Positions 1 through 7,750 of a stretch of DNA of 54,722 bases are shown here, in pieces. How positions within the stretch are numbered: position 1 is the stretch's first letter; each line of letters begins with the position of its first letter. The translations under genes and the position numbers were made by a program. Source of the DNA: CAYJFD01 sp964369605 (GTDB taxonomy: Bacteria; Bacteroidota; Bacteroidia; Bacteroidales; UBA932); NCBI GenBank assembly GCA_964369605.1, contig CAYJFD010000010.1, positions 1-54,722 of the forward strand, written 5' to 3'. The notes beneath the pieces are model-generated. The model was given only the letters and a program-made list of their open reading frames with translations, did no database searches and had not been told where the DNA came from.

Positions 1-54
1 ATTAGTTTCTCACCATCGGTATACCATTTTTTTGTTTAAAAGTAATCCTTTTCT

Positions 55-252
55 TTATACAACATCATGATTATCGTTGTATTTCATTTCTATTAATTTT
101 ACATATCGTTCTGTACCTTTTTTTTCAAAGAGAGGAATATGCAACTCTGTCAAATAGTTCTGAGCATATTCTTCACCATAATACTCTTTAACAAATAGAT
201 AGGTCATATATTCATTGTAAACCTCCGAGTAACCCCACTCCAGAGTTAACAA
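55..252 (-). CDS. small hypothetical protein, possible gene remnant
   Basis: A 65-residue reading frame rich in Tyr and Glu, with no signal peptide, membrane segment or motif I recognise. Its ATG lies just inside a perfect 13-bp hairpin (262-305), so it would have to be transcribed from within or through that structure. It lies beside a decayed IS66 transposase, so it may be the end of a gene broken by the element or a chance ORF. I cannot assign a function. Confidence 0.25.
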   Translation of the reverse strand: MLTLEWGYSEVYNEYMTYLFVKEYYGEEYAQNYLTELHIPLFEKKGTERYVKLIEMKYNDNHDVV

Positions 253-261
253 TAAACAATC

Positions 262-305
262 AACCCACCTAATACAGCATCACATAGTGCCATATTAGGT
301 GGGTT
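262..305. terminator. rho-independent terminator hairpin
   Basis: A perfect 13-bp inverted repeat (262-274 with 293-305, 18-nt loop) is followed on the plus strand by a short T run. It lies between the small ORF at 55-252 and the 3' end of the IS66 pseudogene. The long loop and modest T tract make it less typical than the ppdK terminator. It could work in either direction. Confidence 0.55.
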
Positions 306-357
306 TTCATAAATTTTTCATTGCAAGGTAGTAATTTACCTTATGTCATCAAGTTTT

Positions 358-1417
358 TCAAGAATTTATGCAACGTTGCATAAGATTGTTATTTTTTGTG
401 AGATTTTTGAAATTTTCTGGCAGAAGTTGTGATACATCATCTACATTTGCAATATTATTTAAGACAGAACTCATCCATTCGTGCGGATTTACATTCATAG
501 CTTTGCAGCTACCTATCAAGGAATATACAATGGCTGCCCTTGATGCTGCTTCATTATTACCACAGAATAAATAATTCTTTCTTCCAATCGCAAGAGGGCG
601 TACTGAATTTCCCACTAGATTATATCTATCCTATATCTTCCATCAAGGTGATATCGAGATAACCTTGAGAAAAGAGAATAAGCATACTCTATTGCTTTGC
701 CTGTTCTACTTTGCGCAATACTTTGGAGTGATTATCAACTAACCACTTCTCAAATCTCACTAACGATGGGTAGGCTCTCTCTGACCTAAGTTTAGCGATA
801 TTATCGTAATCTAAATTCTGCTCTGCCGCCTCTCTTTCTATATAGTACAACTCTTTTATCTGTACAAGAGCTTCACATGCAAGAGTTTTGTTTTCATCTA
901 ATGAGTTTACAAACCCACGTCTAGCACGAGCCCAATAACCCAATAGGAGTTTACCGTTTAGACTCTCAAATTGATTGTAGGCCTGATAACCATCCGTTTG
1001 TATAGCTCACTCAAATTTAGACAATAGATTGCGCGCAGTCTCACCCGAGCGTGAACCGTTATCATAATGAAAAAAGACATTTCCTTTGATTGGATCTCGG
1101 ACAACCCATATATATCCTTTCTTAGTTTTCCCCTTCCCATCATCTAATACTTGTATTGTGCTTTCATCTACTTGAATATAATCAGTTGCTAAGACCTCTT
1201 GCCGTAGTTTATCATAGATAGGCTTGAGAGCAACGCAGGTTGCACTGAACCAGTCTCCAACAGTAGAGGAACTGAGATTTACCCCTAGATTCTTAAACAT
1301 TTGTATCTGTCTGTGAAAAGGCATATGGTATAAGAATTTCTGAAGGACAATTTCACTTAGAAGAGTAGAATCAGCTAATGATTTATTTATTGCTTCCTTA
1401 GGTGGGTGGGAATGCTC
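358..1417 (-). pseudogene. degenerate IS66-family transposase (TnpC-like)
   Basis: The frames join into one IS66-type DDE transposase read leftwards. From the N-terminal side they show FLYHMPFHRQIQMF, then YIQVDESTIQV with the first catalytic Asp, then AIQTDGYQAYNQF with the second Asp, then YWARARRGF, and finally the C-terminal GRKNYLFCGNNEAA block. Four lesions are visible. An in-frame TGA at 1007-1009 sits just before the second Asp block. Single-base frame changes lie between about 616 and 690, both before and at the motif that should read IDNNL. The codon at 610-612 gives Gly where the family motif NNLVENS carries the catalytic Glu. The N-terminus stops at a TGA at 1418-1420. No TnpA or TnpB partner is seen. 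It cannot encode an active enzyme. Confidence 0.9.
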
Positions 1418-1713
1418 TCATCATTTAGGATGCACGAGTAGTGTTTTCGCAGATTTTCTGCTCAAATATCTTGCATAAGCTGTATTCCGGCATAGGTCAC
1501 CCTAAATTTTAGATCTAAACACCTCGCCCGTCGGCAAAAAACGCTCTCAGGCAGTGAAAACTCCGACGGACCGCTACTTTTCGTCTCAAAATACCCCACC
1601 CGTCGTCAAAAGATGCTCTCAGAGGGCAAAAACTCCGACGGACCACATCATTTTATATTATACCTATAATTCATTATCTAGTTATCTCGCATATCCCCGC
1701 ATTCCCACTCACC
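1401..1713. repeat. 15-bp imperfect inverted repeat bounding about 313 bp
   Basis: GGTGGGTGGGAATGC at 1401-1415 is matched in reverse complement by GCATTCCCACTCACC at 1699-1713 (14 of 15). The left arm lies in the N-terminal end of the IS66 remnant. The 8-mer TTCCTTAG occurs at 1394-1401 and again at 1747-1754. That resembles a target duplication, but it is not flush with the right arm. A MITE-like insertion is possible but unproven. Confidence 0.35.
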
Positions 1714-1782
1714 ACGAAAGATTAATCTTGGGGTTAGCGCCATATTTTCCTTAGTTAGCCGCCGAGCCATTTCGAAGGTCAA
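1418..1782. other. gene-free stretch with repeats, right of the IS66 remnant
   Basis: No convincing coding sequence is present. A plus-strand frame at 1554-1754 runs through the repeats and has low-complexity composition with no recognisable motif, so I do not call it a gene. The stretch holds two related GC-rich hairpins (1528-1572 and 1599-1644). It also holds the right arm of a 15-bp imperfect inverted repeat (1699-1713) whose left arm is 1401-1415. The rest shows nothing I can name. Confidence 0.6.
1528..1644. repeat. two copies of a 45-46-bp hairpin repeat
   Basis: The two units (1528-1572 and 1599-1644) share most bases, including CGCTCTCA or TGCTCTCA in the middle and ACTCCGACGGACC at the end. 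Each unit is itself an inverted repeat: CCGTCGG at its start pairs with CCGACGG near its end, with one mismatch in the second copy. The GC-rich arms stand out in AT-rich flanks. They may be a dispersed palindromic (REP-like) element, but only two copies are in view. Confidence 0.6.
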
Positions 1783-1786
1783 AAAA

Positions 1787-1818
1787 AACTCCCTGGATGA
1801 ATGAACATCCAGGGAGTT
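1787..1818 (-). terminator. rho-independent terminator of ppdK
   Basis: A perfect 13-bp stem (1787-1799 with 1806-1818) with a 6-nt loop is followed on the minus strand by a run of eight T. It begins 25 bases after the ppdK stop codon, the standard layout of an intrinsic terminator. Confidence 0.9.
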
Positions 1819-1842
1819 GATTTATTTTAAATCTTTTAAAGA

Positions 1843-4566
1843 TTACTTGCTAAGTTTGATAGCAGCTTGTGCTGCCGCAATACGAGCGATTGGAATACGG
1901 AAAGGAGAGCAAGAAACGTAGTTCATTCCTACTTCAAAGCAGAACTCTACAGATTCTGGATCACCACCGTGCTCACCACAGATACCTACCTTTAGATTAG
2001 GGTTAGTTGAACGACCACCTTCAGTACCCATTTCTACTAATTTACCTACAGAAGCTCTGTCTAATGTCTCAAATGGATCCTTATCAACGATCTTGTTAGA
2101 TAGGTAGTTACCCATAAATGAACCTATGTCATCACGAGAGAAACCGAAAGTCATCTGAGTAAGGTCATTTGTTCCGAATGAGAAGAACTGTGCAGTTTTA
2201 GCCATCTCTGATGCAGTGATAGCAGCACGTGGAATCTCGATCATAGTACCGAATAGGAACTCAATCTTAACACCCATAGCAGCCTCTACCTCAGCGTGAA
2301 CTCTGTCGCAAATTACCTTTTGGAAGTCAAGCTCCTTAACATCGATAGTAACAGGAATCATTAACTCTGGACATGGGTTGAAACCTTCCTTGATAAGCTG
2401 TGCAGCCGCAGTGAAGATAGCGCGGTATTGCATTTCACTAACCTCTGGGTAAGAAATACCAAGACGAACACCTCTGTGACCCATCATAGGGTTAACTTCG
2501 TGTAAGTCATTTCCTCTCTTGATGATAGCATCAGTAGAAACTCCTAACTCAGCCGCTAGTTCAGCGATCTTGTCAGCTCCTTGTGGAACGAACTCGTGTA
2601 AAGGTGGGTCAAGAAGACGGAAAGTAACAGGAAGACCGTTCATAACCTTCATTGTACCTTTAGTTACATCTATTACATAAGGCTCTAATTCGTTAAGTGC
2701 AGCAACTCTTTCAGCAGTATCTTTTGAAAGAATCATCTTACGTAACTTAGAAAGTGGAGCCTCAGAATTTTGACCGTAGAACATGTGCTCGATACGGAAA
2801 AGTCCGATACCTGTAGCCCCGAAACCTAGTGCTTTAGCAGCATCTTCTGGTGTCTCAGCATTTGCTCTAACACCCATAGTTCTATATTTGTCTACGATGT
2901 CCATATACTCAACGAATAGAGGATTCTCTGAAGCATCCATAGATTCGATAACTGAGTCATAAACAAGACCTTTAGATCCGTTTAATGAGAACATATCACC
3001 TTCGTTATATATTTTATCTCCGATAGCAAGTGTTCTTACATCTCCTTCGTCGATGAAACGAACAGCCTCACAACCTACGATACAACACTTACCCCATCCA
3101 CGAGCCACAAGAGCAGCGTGAGAAGTCATACCTCCACGGGCTGTTAGTAGACCGATAGCAGCACGCATACCTTCTACGTCTTCTGGGTTAGTTTCTTCAC
3201 GAACTAGGATAACAGTCTCACCATTTGCAGCCCACTCTACAGCAGCTTCAGCAGTGAAAACGATTTTACCTACAGCTCCACCAGGACCTGCTGGAAGACC
3301 TCTAGCGATAGAAGTAGCTTTCTTTTCAGATGTTGGGTCAAGGATAGGAAGAAGAAGTTCTTCTAACTGCTTAGGAGCAACACGCATTACTGCAGTTTTC
3401 TCGTCGATAAGACCTTCTTTAAGCATATCCATAGCCATGTTAAGAGCAGCTAGACCTGTTCTCTTACCGTTACGACACTGTAACATCCAAAGCTTACCAT
3501 CTTGAATAGTAAACTCGATGTCTTGCATATCCTTGAAGTGCTGCTCTAGTCTCTGCTGGATAGCATCTAGTTCAGCATATACTGTTGGCATAGCCGTTTC
3601 AAGAGAACCTAAGTGAGCGTTATGGTCATTTTTAGTAGCCTCGTTAAGAGGGTTTGGAGTTCTGATACCAGCTACAACGTCTTCACCTTGAGCGTTAATT
3701 AACCACTCGCCGTAAAATTTATTTTCACCAGTAGCAGGATTACGAGAGAAAGCAACACCAGTAGCTGAATTATCTCCCATGTTACCAAATACCATTGCTT
3801 GAACGTTTACTGCAGTACCCCACTCATCTGGAATACCTTCGATACGACGGTAAGCAACAGCTCTTTTTCCATTCCATGACTTAAGAACCGCTCCGATAGC
3901 ACCCCAAAGTTGATCATGAGCATTGTCTGGGAATTCTTTTCCAAGAACTTCTTTTACTCTAACTTTGAAAGCTGCGCAAAGATCTACAAGATCAGCCTCA
4001 GTAAGGTCAGTGTCACTAGAATAACCTTTTTCATCTTTAACGTGGTGAAGCATCTTATCAAGTTGAACACGGATACCTTTACCTTCTTCTGGCTCGATAC
4101 CTTCTGCCTTCTCCATAACTACGTCAGAGTACATCATAATAAGACGACGGTAAGCGTCATAAACGAAACGTGCATTACCAGTCTTAGCGATCATACCAGG
4201 GATGGTGTTAGAGCAAAGACCGATATTAAGTACAGTTTCCATCATACCCGGCATAGATGCACGAGCACCTGAACGAGATGAAAGAAGAAGAGGATTGTTG
4301 TCATCTCCAAATTTCATTCCCATAGCTGCTTCAGTACGAGCAATAGCTGCGTTAACCTCAGCCTCAAGTGTTGCTGGGTATTGCGCTCCTAGAGCGTAGA
4401 ATTCAGTACAAGTTTCTGTAGTGATAGTAAAACCTGCAGGTACAGGAATTCCTAACATACACATTTCAGCTAGGTTAGCACCCTTGCCACCTAATAAGTT
4501 TCTCATTGTTCCATCTCCGTCAGCTTCTGTGCCACCGAAGTAATAAACTCTTTTAATGTCTGCCAT
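1843..4566 (-). CDS. ppdK: pyruvate, phosphate dikinase
   Basis: This enzyme interconverts pyruvate + ATP + Pi with PEP + AMP + PPi in the cytoplasm. In anaerobes it often runs in the glycolytic direction or replenishes PEP. The 907 residues match the family's usual length of about 880-900. The N-terminal ATP-grasp part starts with FGGTEADGDGTMRNLLGGKG (residues 10-29). The swivelling phosphohistidine domain carries the catalytic His at about residue 483 in GGMTSHAALVARG. The C-terminal TIM barrel has GTNDLTQMTFGFSRDD and the active-site Cys in VGICGEHGGDP. It is a single-gene unit: a TATCTTTG -7 box lies about 54 bp upstream of the start and a strong terminator follows the stop. Identity is secure. 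Confidence 0.97.
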   Translation of the reverse strand: MADIKRVYYFGGTEADGDGTMRNLLGGKGANLAEMCMLGIPVPAGFTITTETCTEFYALGAQYPATLEAEVNAAIARTEAAMGMKFGDDNNPLLLSSRSGARASMPGMMETVLNIGLCSNTIPGMIAKTGNARFVYDAYRRLIMMYSDVVMEKAEGIEPEEGKGIRVQLDKMLHHVKDEKGYSSDTDLTEADLVDLCAAFKVRVKEVLGKEFPDNAHDQLWGAIGAVLKSWNGKRAVAYRRIEGIPDEWGTAVNVQAMVFGNMGDNSATGVAFSRNPATGENKFYGEWLINAQGEDVVAGIRTPNPLNEATKNDHNAHLGSLETAMPTVYAELDAIQQRLEQHFKDMQDIEFTIQDGKLWMLQCRNGKRTGLAALNMAMDMLKEGLIDEKTAVMRVAPKQLEELLLPILDPTSEKKATSIARGLPAGPGGAVGKIVFTAEAAVEWAANGETVILVREETNPEDVEGMRAAIGLLTARGGMTSHAALVARGWGKCCIVGCEAVRFIDEGDVRTLAIGDKIYNEGDMFSLNGSKGLVYDSVIESMDASENPLFVEYMDIVDKYRTMGVRANAETPEDAAKALGFGATGIGLFRIEHMFYGQNSEAPLSKLRKMILSKDTAERVAALNELEPYVIDVTKGTMKVMNGLPVTFRLLDPPLHEFVPQGADKIAELAAELGVSTDAIIKRGNDLHEVNPMMGHRGVRLGISYPEVSEMQYRAIFTAAAQLIKEGFNPCPELMIPVTIDVKELDFQKVICDRVHAEVEAAMGVKIEFLFGTMIEIPRAAITASEMAKTAQFFSFGTNDLTQMTFGFSRDDIGSFMGNYLSNKIVDKDPFETLDRASVGKLVEMGTEGGRSTNPNLKVGICGEHGGDPESVEFCFEVGMNYVSCSPFRIPIARIAAAQAAIKLSK

Positions 4567-4619
4567 TATTATTTTTTTTTACTTTATGAAATTATTATTG
4601 CTTTTTCAATTAGAAGTGC

Positions 4620-4627
4620 CAAAGATA
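4620..4627 (-). promoter_or_regulatory. putative ppdK promoter (-7 box)
   Basis: Read on the minus strand this is TATCTTTG, a full match to the Bacteroidota -7 consensus TAnnTTTG. The -33 position 19 bp further upstream reads TTTT rather than TTTG. The inferred leader of ppdK is about 45-50 nt. Confidence 0.5.
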
Positions 4628-4677
4628 GTAAAAAAAATATCCTTAAAAAATTGTTTTAGCTATAAGAATTTATTAAA

Positions 4678-4708
4678 TTTGTAAGTGAGTGAATTTTACC
4701 TAAGATAG
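4678..4708 (+). promoter_or_regulatory. possible promoter of the FGE-like lipoprotein gene
   Basis: TTTG at 4678-4681 is followed after exactly 19 bp by TAAGATAG (4701-4708), a partial match to TAnnTTTG. The spacing is right but the -7 box is imperfect. The start codon is at 4756. Confidence 0.35.
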
Positions 4709-4755
4709 GTAGCACGAAACAACAATAAACAAACAATTTTTAAACTAAATTTTTT

Positions 4756-5790
4756 ATGAAAAAGATCTTAGCGATTGCTCTATTAGCAATGTTTATCATC
4801 TCTTGTGATAAAAACGGAAATTCAAACAGTTATGAAGTAGAATTTCACCCAAATGGCGGACTAGGAACTATGGAATCAATACTTGTAGACAAGGGAGGTA
4901 CATTAGTGCTGCCTATGAATACTTTTACAAGTGAAGGCTTCGAATTTACAGGCTGGGCTACTACAAATACAGGCGCGGTAGAGTATGCAGACGGTGCAGA
5001 ATTTACACCAACATCAAATGTCGTATTATATGCGATTTGGCAGAAAGAAACTGAAAATGAAATAGGAGAGGGGTATATGAGAATGGTACTTGTAGAGGGA
5101 GGAACGTTTTCATTAGGAAGTAGAGATGCGGATAAGGAGCAAGATGAAGGCCCAATGAGTGAAGTAACCGTAAACTCATTCTATATGGGTATCTATGAGG
5201 TAACACAAGAGATTTGGCAAGATGCTATGGGGTCAAATCCTAGTCTGAATGTCGCGGAAAATCACCCTGTTGAGAGAACGATGTGGTTAGACGCAGTAGA
5301 ATTTTGTAACACATTAAGTGAGAATGAAGGACTTGTTCCTTGTTATATCATAGATGGAACTGACGTTTCTTTTATTACCGATGCAAATGGTTATAGATTG
5401 CCAACAGAAGCTGAATGGGAATATGCAGCAGAAGGAGGACAATTAGGCAAAGGAACTATTTTCCCAGGTGGAAGTAATTTAGGAGATCTAGCTTGGTATC
5501 AAGATAATTCAGACACCAAAACACACGAAGTAGGCTTAAAAACTCCTAACGAACTAGGAATGTATGACATGGCTGGAAACGTATTTGAATGGTGTTGGGA
5601 CTGGTATGGAGCTTATACAGAGGAAGCAAAAACAAATCCACTTGGACCAGAGAGTGGAGATGAAAAATCAATGCGCGGAGGAGCTTTTATAACAGTAGAG
5701 AAAGCATGTCGCTCATCAAGACGATTTAACGCACCAGTTGACCTAGGATTAGAGTTCTTCGGCCTACGTCTAGTTAGAAATGCAGAGTAA
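4756..5790 (+). CDS. lipoprotein with InlB-type repeat and FGE/sulfatase-modifying-factor-like domain
   Basis: 344 residues. A lipoprotein signal ends at Cys17 (MFIISC, followed by DKN). Residues about 28-96 form a Listeria-Bacteroides (InlB B) repeat with FHPNGGLGTM, GFEFTGWATT and VVLYAIW, a beta module found in surface proteins. From about residue 107 a formylglycine-generating-enzyme-like (C-type-lectin-like) domain follows: MVLVEGGTFSLGS, YEVTQEIWQDAMGSNPS, GYRLPTEAEWEYAAEGG, GMYDMAGNVFEWCWDW and MRGGAFITVEKACRSS. FGE enzymes have a Cys pair near this last block. Here the first position is not Cys and only one Cys (ACR) remains, so oxidation of sulfatase Cys is doubtful. The gene stands alone between its own promoter and terminator. 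The domain calls are firm; the function is unknown. Confidence 0.88.
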   Translation: MKKILAIALLAMFIISCDKNGNSNSYEVEFHPNGGLGTMESILVDKGGTLVLPMNTFTSEGFEFTGWATTNTGAVEYADGAEFTPTSNVVLYAIWQKETENEIGEGYMRMVLVEGGTFSLGSRDADKEQDEGPMSEVTVNSFYMGIYEVTQEIWQDAMGSNPSLNVAENHPVERTMWLDAVEFCNTLSENEGLVPCYIIDGTDVSFITDANGYRLPTEAEWEYAAEGGQLGKGTIFPGGSNLGDLAWYQDNSDTKTHEVGLKTPNELGMYDMAGNVFEWCWDWYGAYTEEAKTNPLGPESGDEKSMRGGAFITVEKACRSSRRFNAPVDLGLEFFGLRLVRNAE

Positions 5791-5872
5791 ATTTAAAAAA
5801 CTTAAGCTAAGTAGAAAGACTTTAGAAACTAAGGAAAGCTTCTAGCTTAGACTATTCCAAAGAATAGCACAC

Positions 5873-5898
5873 AAAGGGTGGCACGAGTGCCACCCTTT
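5873..5898 (+). terminator. rho-independent terminator after the FGE-like lipoprotein gene
   Basis: An 11-bp perfect stem (5873-5883 with 5888-5898) with a CGAG tetraloop ends in a TTTT run on the plus strand. It lies 83 bp after the stop of the lipoprotein gene and before the promoter of the next gene. Confidence 0.85.
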
Positions 5899-5927
5899 TC
5901 GTATATTATAAAAGCATAAATTATAGC

Positions 5928-5935
5928 TATATTTG
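5928..5935 (+). promoter_or_regulatory. putative -7 box for the aspartic protease gene
   Basis: TATATTTG matches TAnnTTTG exactly and lies 50 bp upstream of the ATG at 5986, after the preceding terminator. No clear TTTG is seen at the -33 position. Confidence 0.5.
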
Positions 5936-5985
5936 TGACTTGAGATTAATCCTTAACTTATAATTATAAAACAAACCGACGAATA

Positions 5986-6930
5986 ATGAATAAAATTAAA
6001 ATATTACTATCTAAAATACTAGTTGCTTTTCTTATTCTTTTAAGTACTTGCTTAGTCTCCTTTGCTCAAGATAATCAAGTGGTAGCCAAAATTCCATTCG
6101 AAATTAAATCGGATAACAGGATATATACTTGGTGTAAGATCAATAAAAGTGATAGCCTATTATTTCTAGTAGATACTGGGGCTAGTGATGTGGTTATAAA
6201 TACTCATAGTCTTGATATGGTAGATATAAAATTTAATAGAAAGGTCACTAATCTTGGATCAACTGGTACATCCAGGATAAAAAAAAGTGATAATAATAGT
6301 TTTATTTGGGGAGGAATAGACCATAGGGACGTATCCATAATCTCAATCCCATATCCAAATGAGGTTTGGGACGGCGTACTAGGCTTAAGTATTCTTAGTA
6401 AATATGTCGTAGAAATAAACTATGACTATAAGCAGATTATCCTATATGATAAAGATTCTTATTCAAGTAATAGTCCAAATAAATCTAAGATGGAGTTCAA
6501 ACATAAGGTGCCATACATTCAGGTGTGCATAGAAATTAAGGATGAAAAGTATTACCCAAGCTTGGAAATTGATACTGGGTCTGATAGAATAATTGATTTA
6601 TCAACGACATTTACTAAAAAACATAGTTTATCAAAGGTGTTTGATTCTCCTTATGCGATATCTACGATAACAAGTTCAGATGGTAGTTCCGGAAAAGTGA
6701 GTAATGTATATTTTGATAAATTAGACTTTGCCGGCATAGAAATGTATAAGATAGCTGGTGGCTGGTCGGAAGTCGAGTTTGGTATGCTCAGCTTAGAAGA
6801 CTGTGATGGGATAATCGGAAATAATTTCCTTAAACGCTTTAATCTCATTTTTGATTTTAATGCAAATTACCTCTACTGTGAACCGAATAATTATTTGTAC
6901 ACACCATTTTATGATTTTCTAGTTCAATAG
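5986..6930 (+). CDS. secreted retropepsin-like aspartic protease with two DTG motifs
   Basis: 314 residues. A Sec signal peptide covers about residues 1-27 (hydrophobic stretch ending in SFAQ), so the product is exported. Two homologous halves follow. The first has FLVDTGASDVVIN (Asp63) and ends in the flap-like WDGVLGLSIL. The second has LEIDTGSDRIID (Asp196) and ends in CDGIIGNNFLKRFNLIFDF. Retroviral-type proteases need two chains to bring two Asp together, whereas this chain carries both, as in pepsin. There is no PDZ domain. The gene has its own -7 box and converges on a TonB-like gene. Substrate unknown. Family assignment is confident; activity is inferred. Confidence 0.85.
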   Translation: MNKIKILLSKILVAFLILLSTCLVSFAQDNQVVAKIPFEIKSDNRIYTWCKINKSDSLLFLVDTGASDVVINTHSLDMVDIKFNRKVTNLGSTGTSRIKKSDNNSFIWGGIDHRDVSIISIPYPNEVWDGVLGLSILSKYVVEINYDYKQIILYDKDSYSSNSPNKSKMEFKHKVPYIQVCIEIKDEKYYPSLEIDTGSDRIIDLSTTFTKKHSLSKVFDSPYAISTITSSDGSSGKVSNVYFDKLDFAGIEMYKIAGGWSEVEFGMLSLEDCDGIIGNNFLKRFNLIFDFNANYLYCEPNNYLYTPFYDFLVQ

Positions 6931-7024
6931 ATATAATCATAATCGAAGAATCCTGAGAGCATCTTTTGTGAACGGGTGCTATGATCAAGGTGAAATGAAG
7001 AGGGTATTGATGTAAGGAGGGTAG

Positions 7025-7750
7025 TTATTGGGCAATGAATTTATAGATGATTTCGCCAACGGTGTTTTCTGAGTCATTTGAGAGCTTGAAACGAGATTTC
7101 TTTGCAGCTCTAAGTGCATATTTCCTAAGGCAGCGATCAGTAGATGAACCTGTCTCATTTATAGAGGCTGATTTGACATATCCCTTTTGCGTAACTAAGA
7201 TATTTACACGAACATCTCCTCCACCCTGACAGCGATAAGCTGGTACAGGAAGGTATATTGCTTTTCTTCCGCCTAGGTCGTAAGATACAACCGAAGGACC
7301 TGAGTAGGTTTCCTTTTCCTCCTCTGGTTTTTCTTCTATGGGTTCAGCATAGGAATATTCGTCAATAGTCTCGTGCGAGTCACTCGCAATGTCAGAACTT
7401 GGTTCCTCTAATTGATTTGTTTCTGACCTGTTTTGAGATCTATCTACAGCAGCGTTTCTTATGTCAGGTAGCGGAGCTCCGATATTGGCTTCAGCTAGTA
7501 GGGCATCGATCTCTTTACTGACCTCTTCCTTAAGTCTGGCTTCTTCCTCGAGCGCTGCTAGTTCCTCTTCTTTGCTAAAGTCGAAAATAAAGGTGCTTTC
7601 AGTCTTAATGGCTGTATGTATGGATAAAGACAATAGAATAATAAGGGCTATAAGGTGAACCCCTACGGTCACATATAGCCCTACATTTTTATCTCTTTTG
7701 ATAATGATAGAGGTTACTTGCTTGATAAAACTTGTAAACCTAGATCTCAT
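7025..7750 (-). CDS. TonB-family energy transducer-like protein
   Basis: 241 residues. A single N-terminal membrane segment spans about residues 25-46. It is followed by an acidic, Ala/Glu-rich probable coiled coil (EELAALEEEARLKEEVSKE) and a Pro/Glu-rich spacer. The C-terminal domain (about 155-241) has YLPVPAYRCQGGGDVRVN and CLRKYALRAAKKSRF and ends in IIYKFIAQ, typical of the TonB-like C-terminal fold in Bacteroidales. The spacer lacks the long Pro-Lys repeats of classical TonB. Two Cys in the C-terminal domain could form a disulfide. Its ATG directly abuts the asnS stop, so the two are cotranscribed. It probably links inner-membrane energy to outer-membrane receptors, possibly with the ExbBD set at 10183-12519. 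Confidence 0.75.
   Translation of the reverse strand: MRSRFTSFIKQVTSIIIKRDKNVGLYVTVGVHLIALIILLSLSIHTAIKTESTFIFDFSKEEELAALEEEARLKEEVSKEIDALLAEANIGAPLPDIRNAAVDRSQNRSETNQLEEPSSDIASDSHETIDEYSYAEPIEEKPEEEKETYSGPSVVSYDLGGRKAIYLPVPAYRCQGGGDVRVNILVTQKGYVKSASINETGSSTDRCLRKYALRAAKKSRFKLSNDSENTVGEIIYKFIAQ

Noticed and set aside
1528..1644. Possible CRISPR array from two similar repeats
   Set aside because: Only two units, each itself a hairpin of 45-46 bp and separated by 26 bp. There are no further copies and no cas genes.
1554..1754. 66-residue plus-strand frame
   Set aside because: It runs straight through the duplicated hairpins, has no motif and no promoter, and its composition follows the repeats. 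Treated as non-coding.
6931..7024. Bidirectional terminator between the aspartic protease and TonB-like genes
   Set aside because: The best hairpin has a weak stem with wobble pairs and no T run on either strand.
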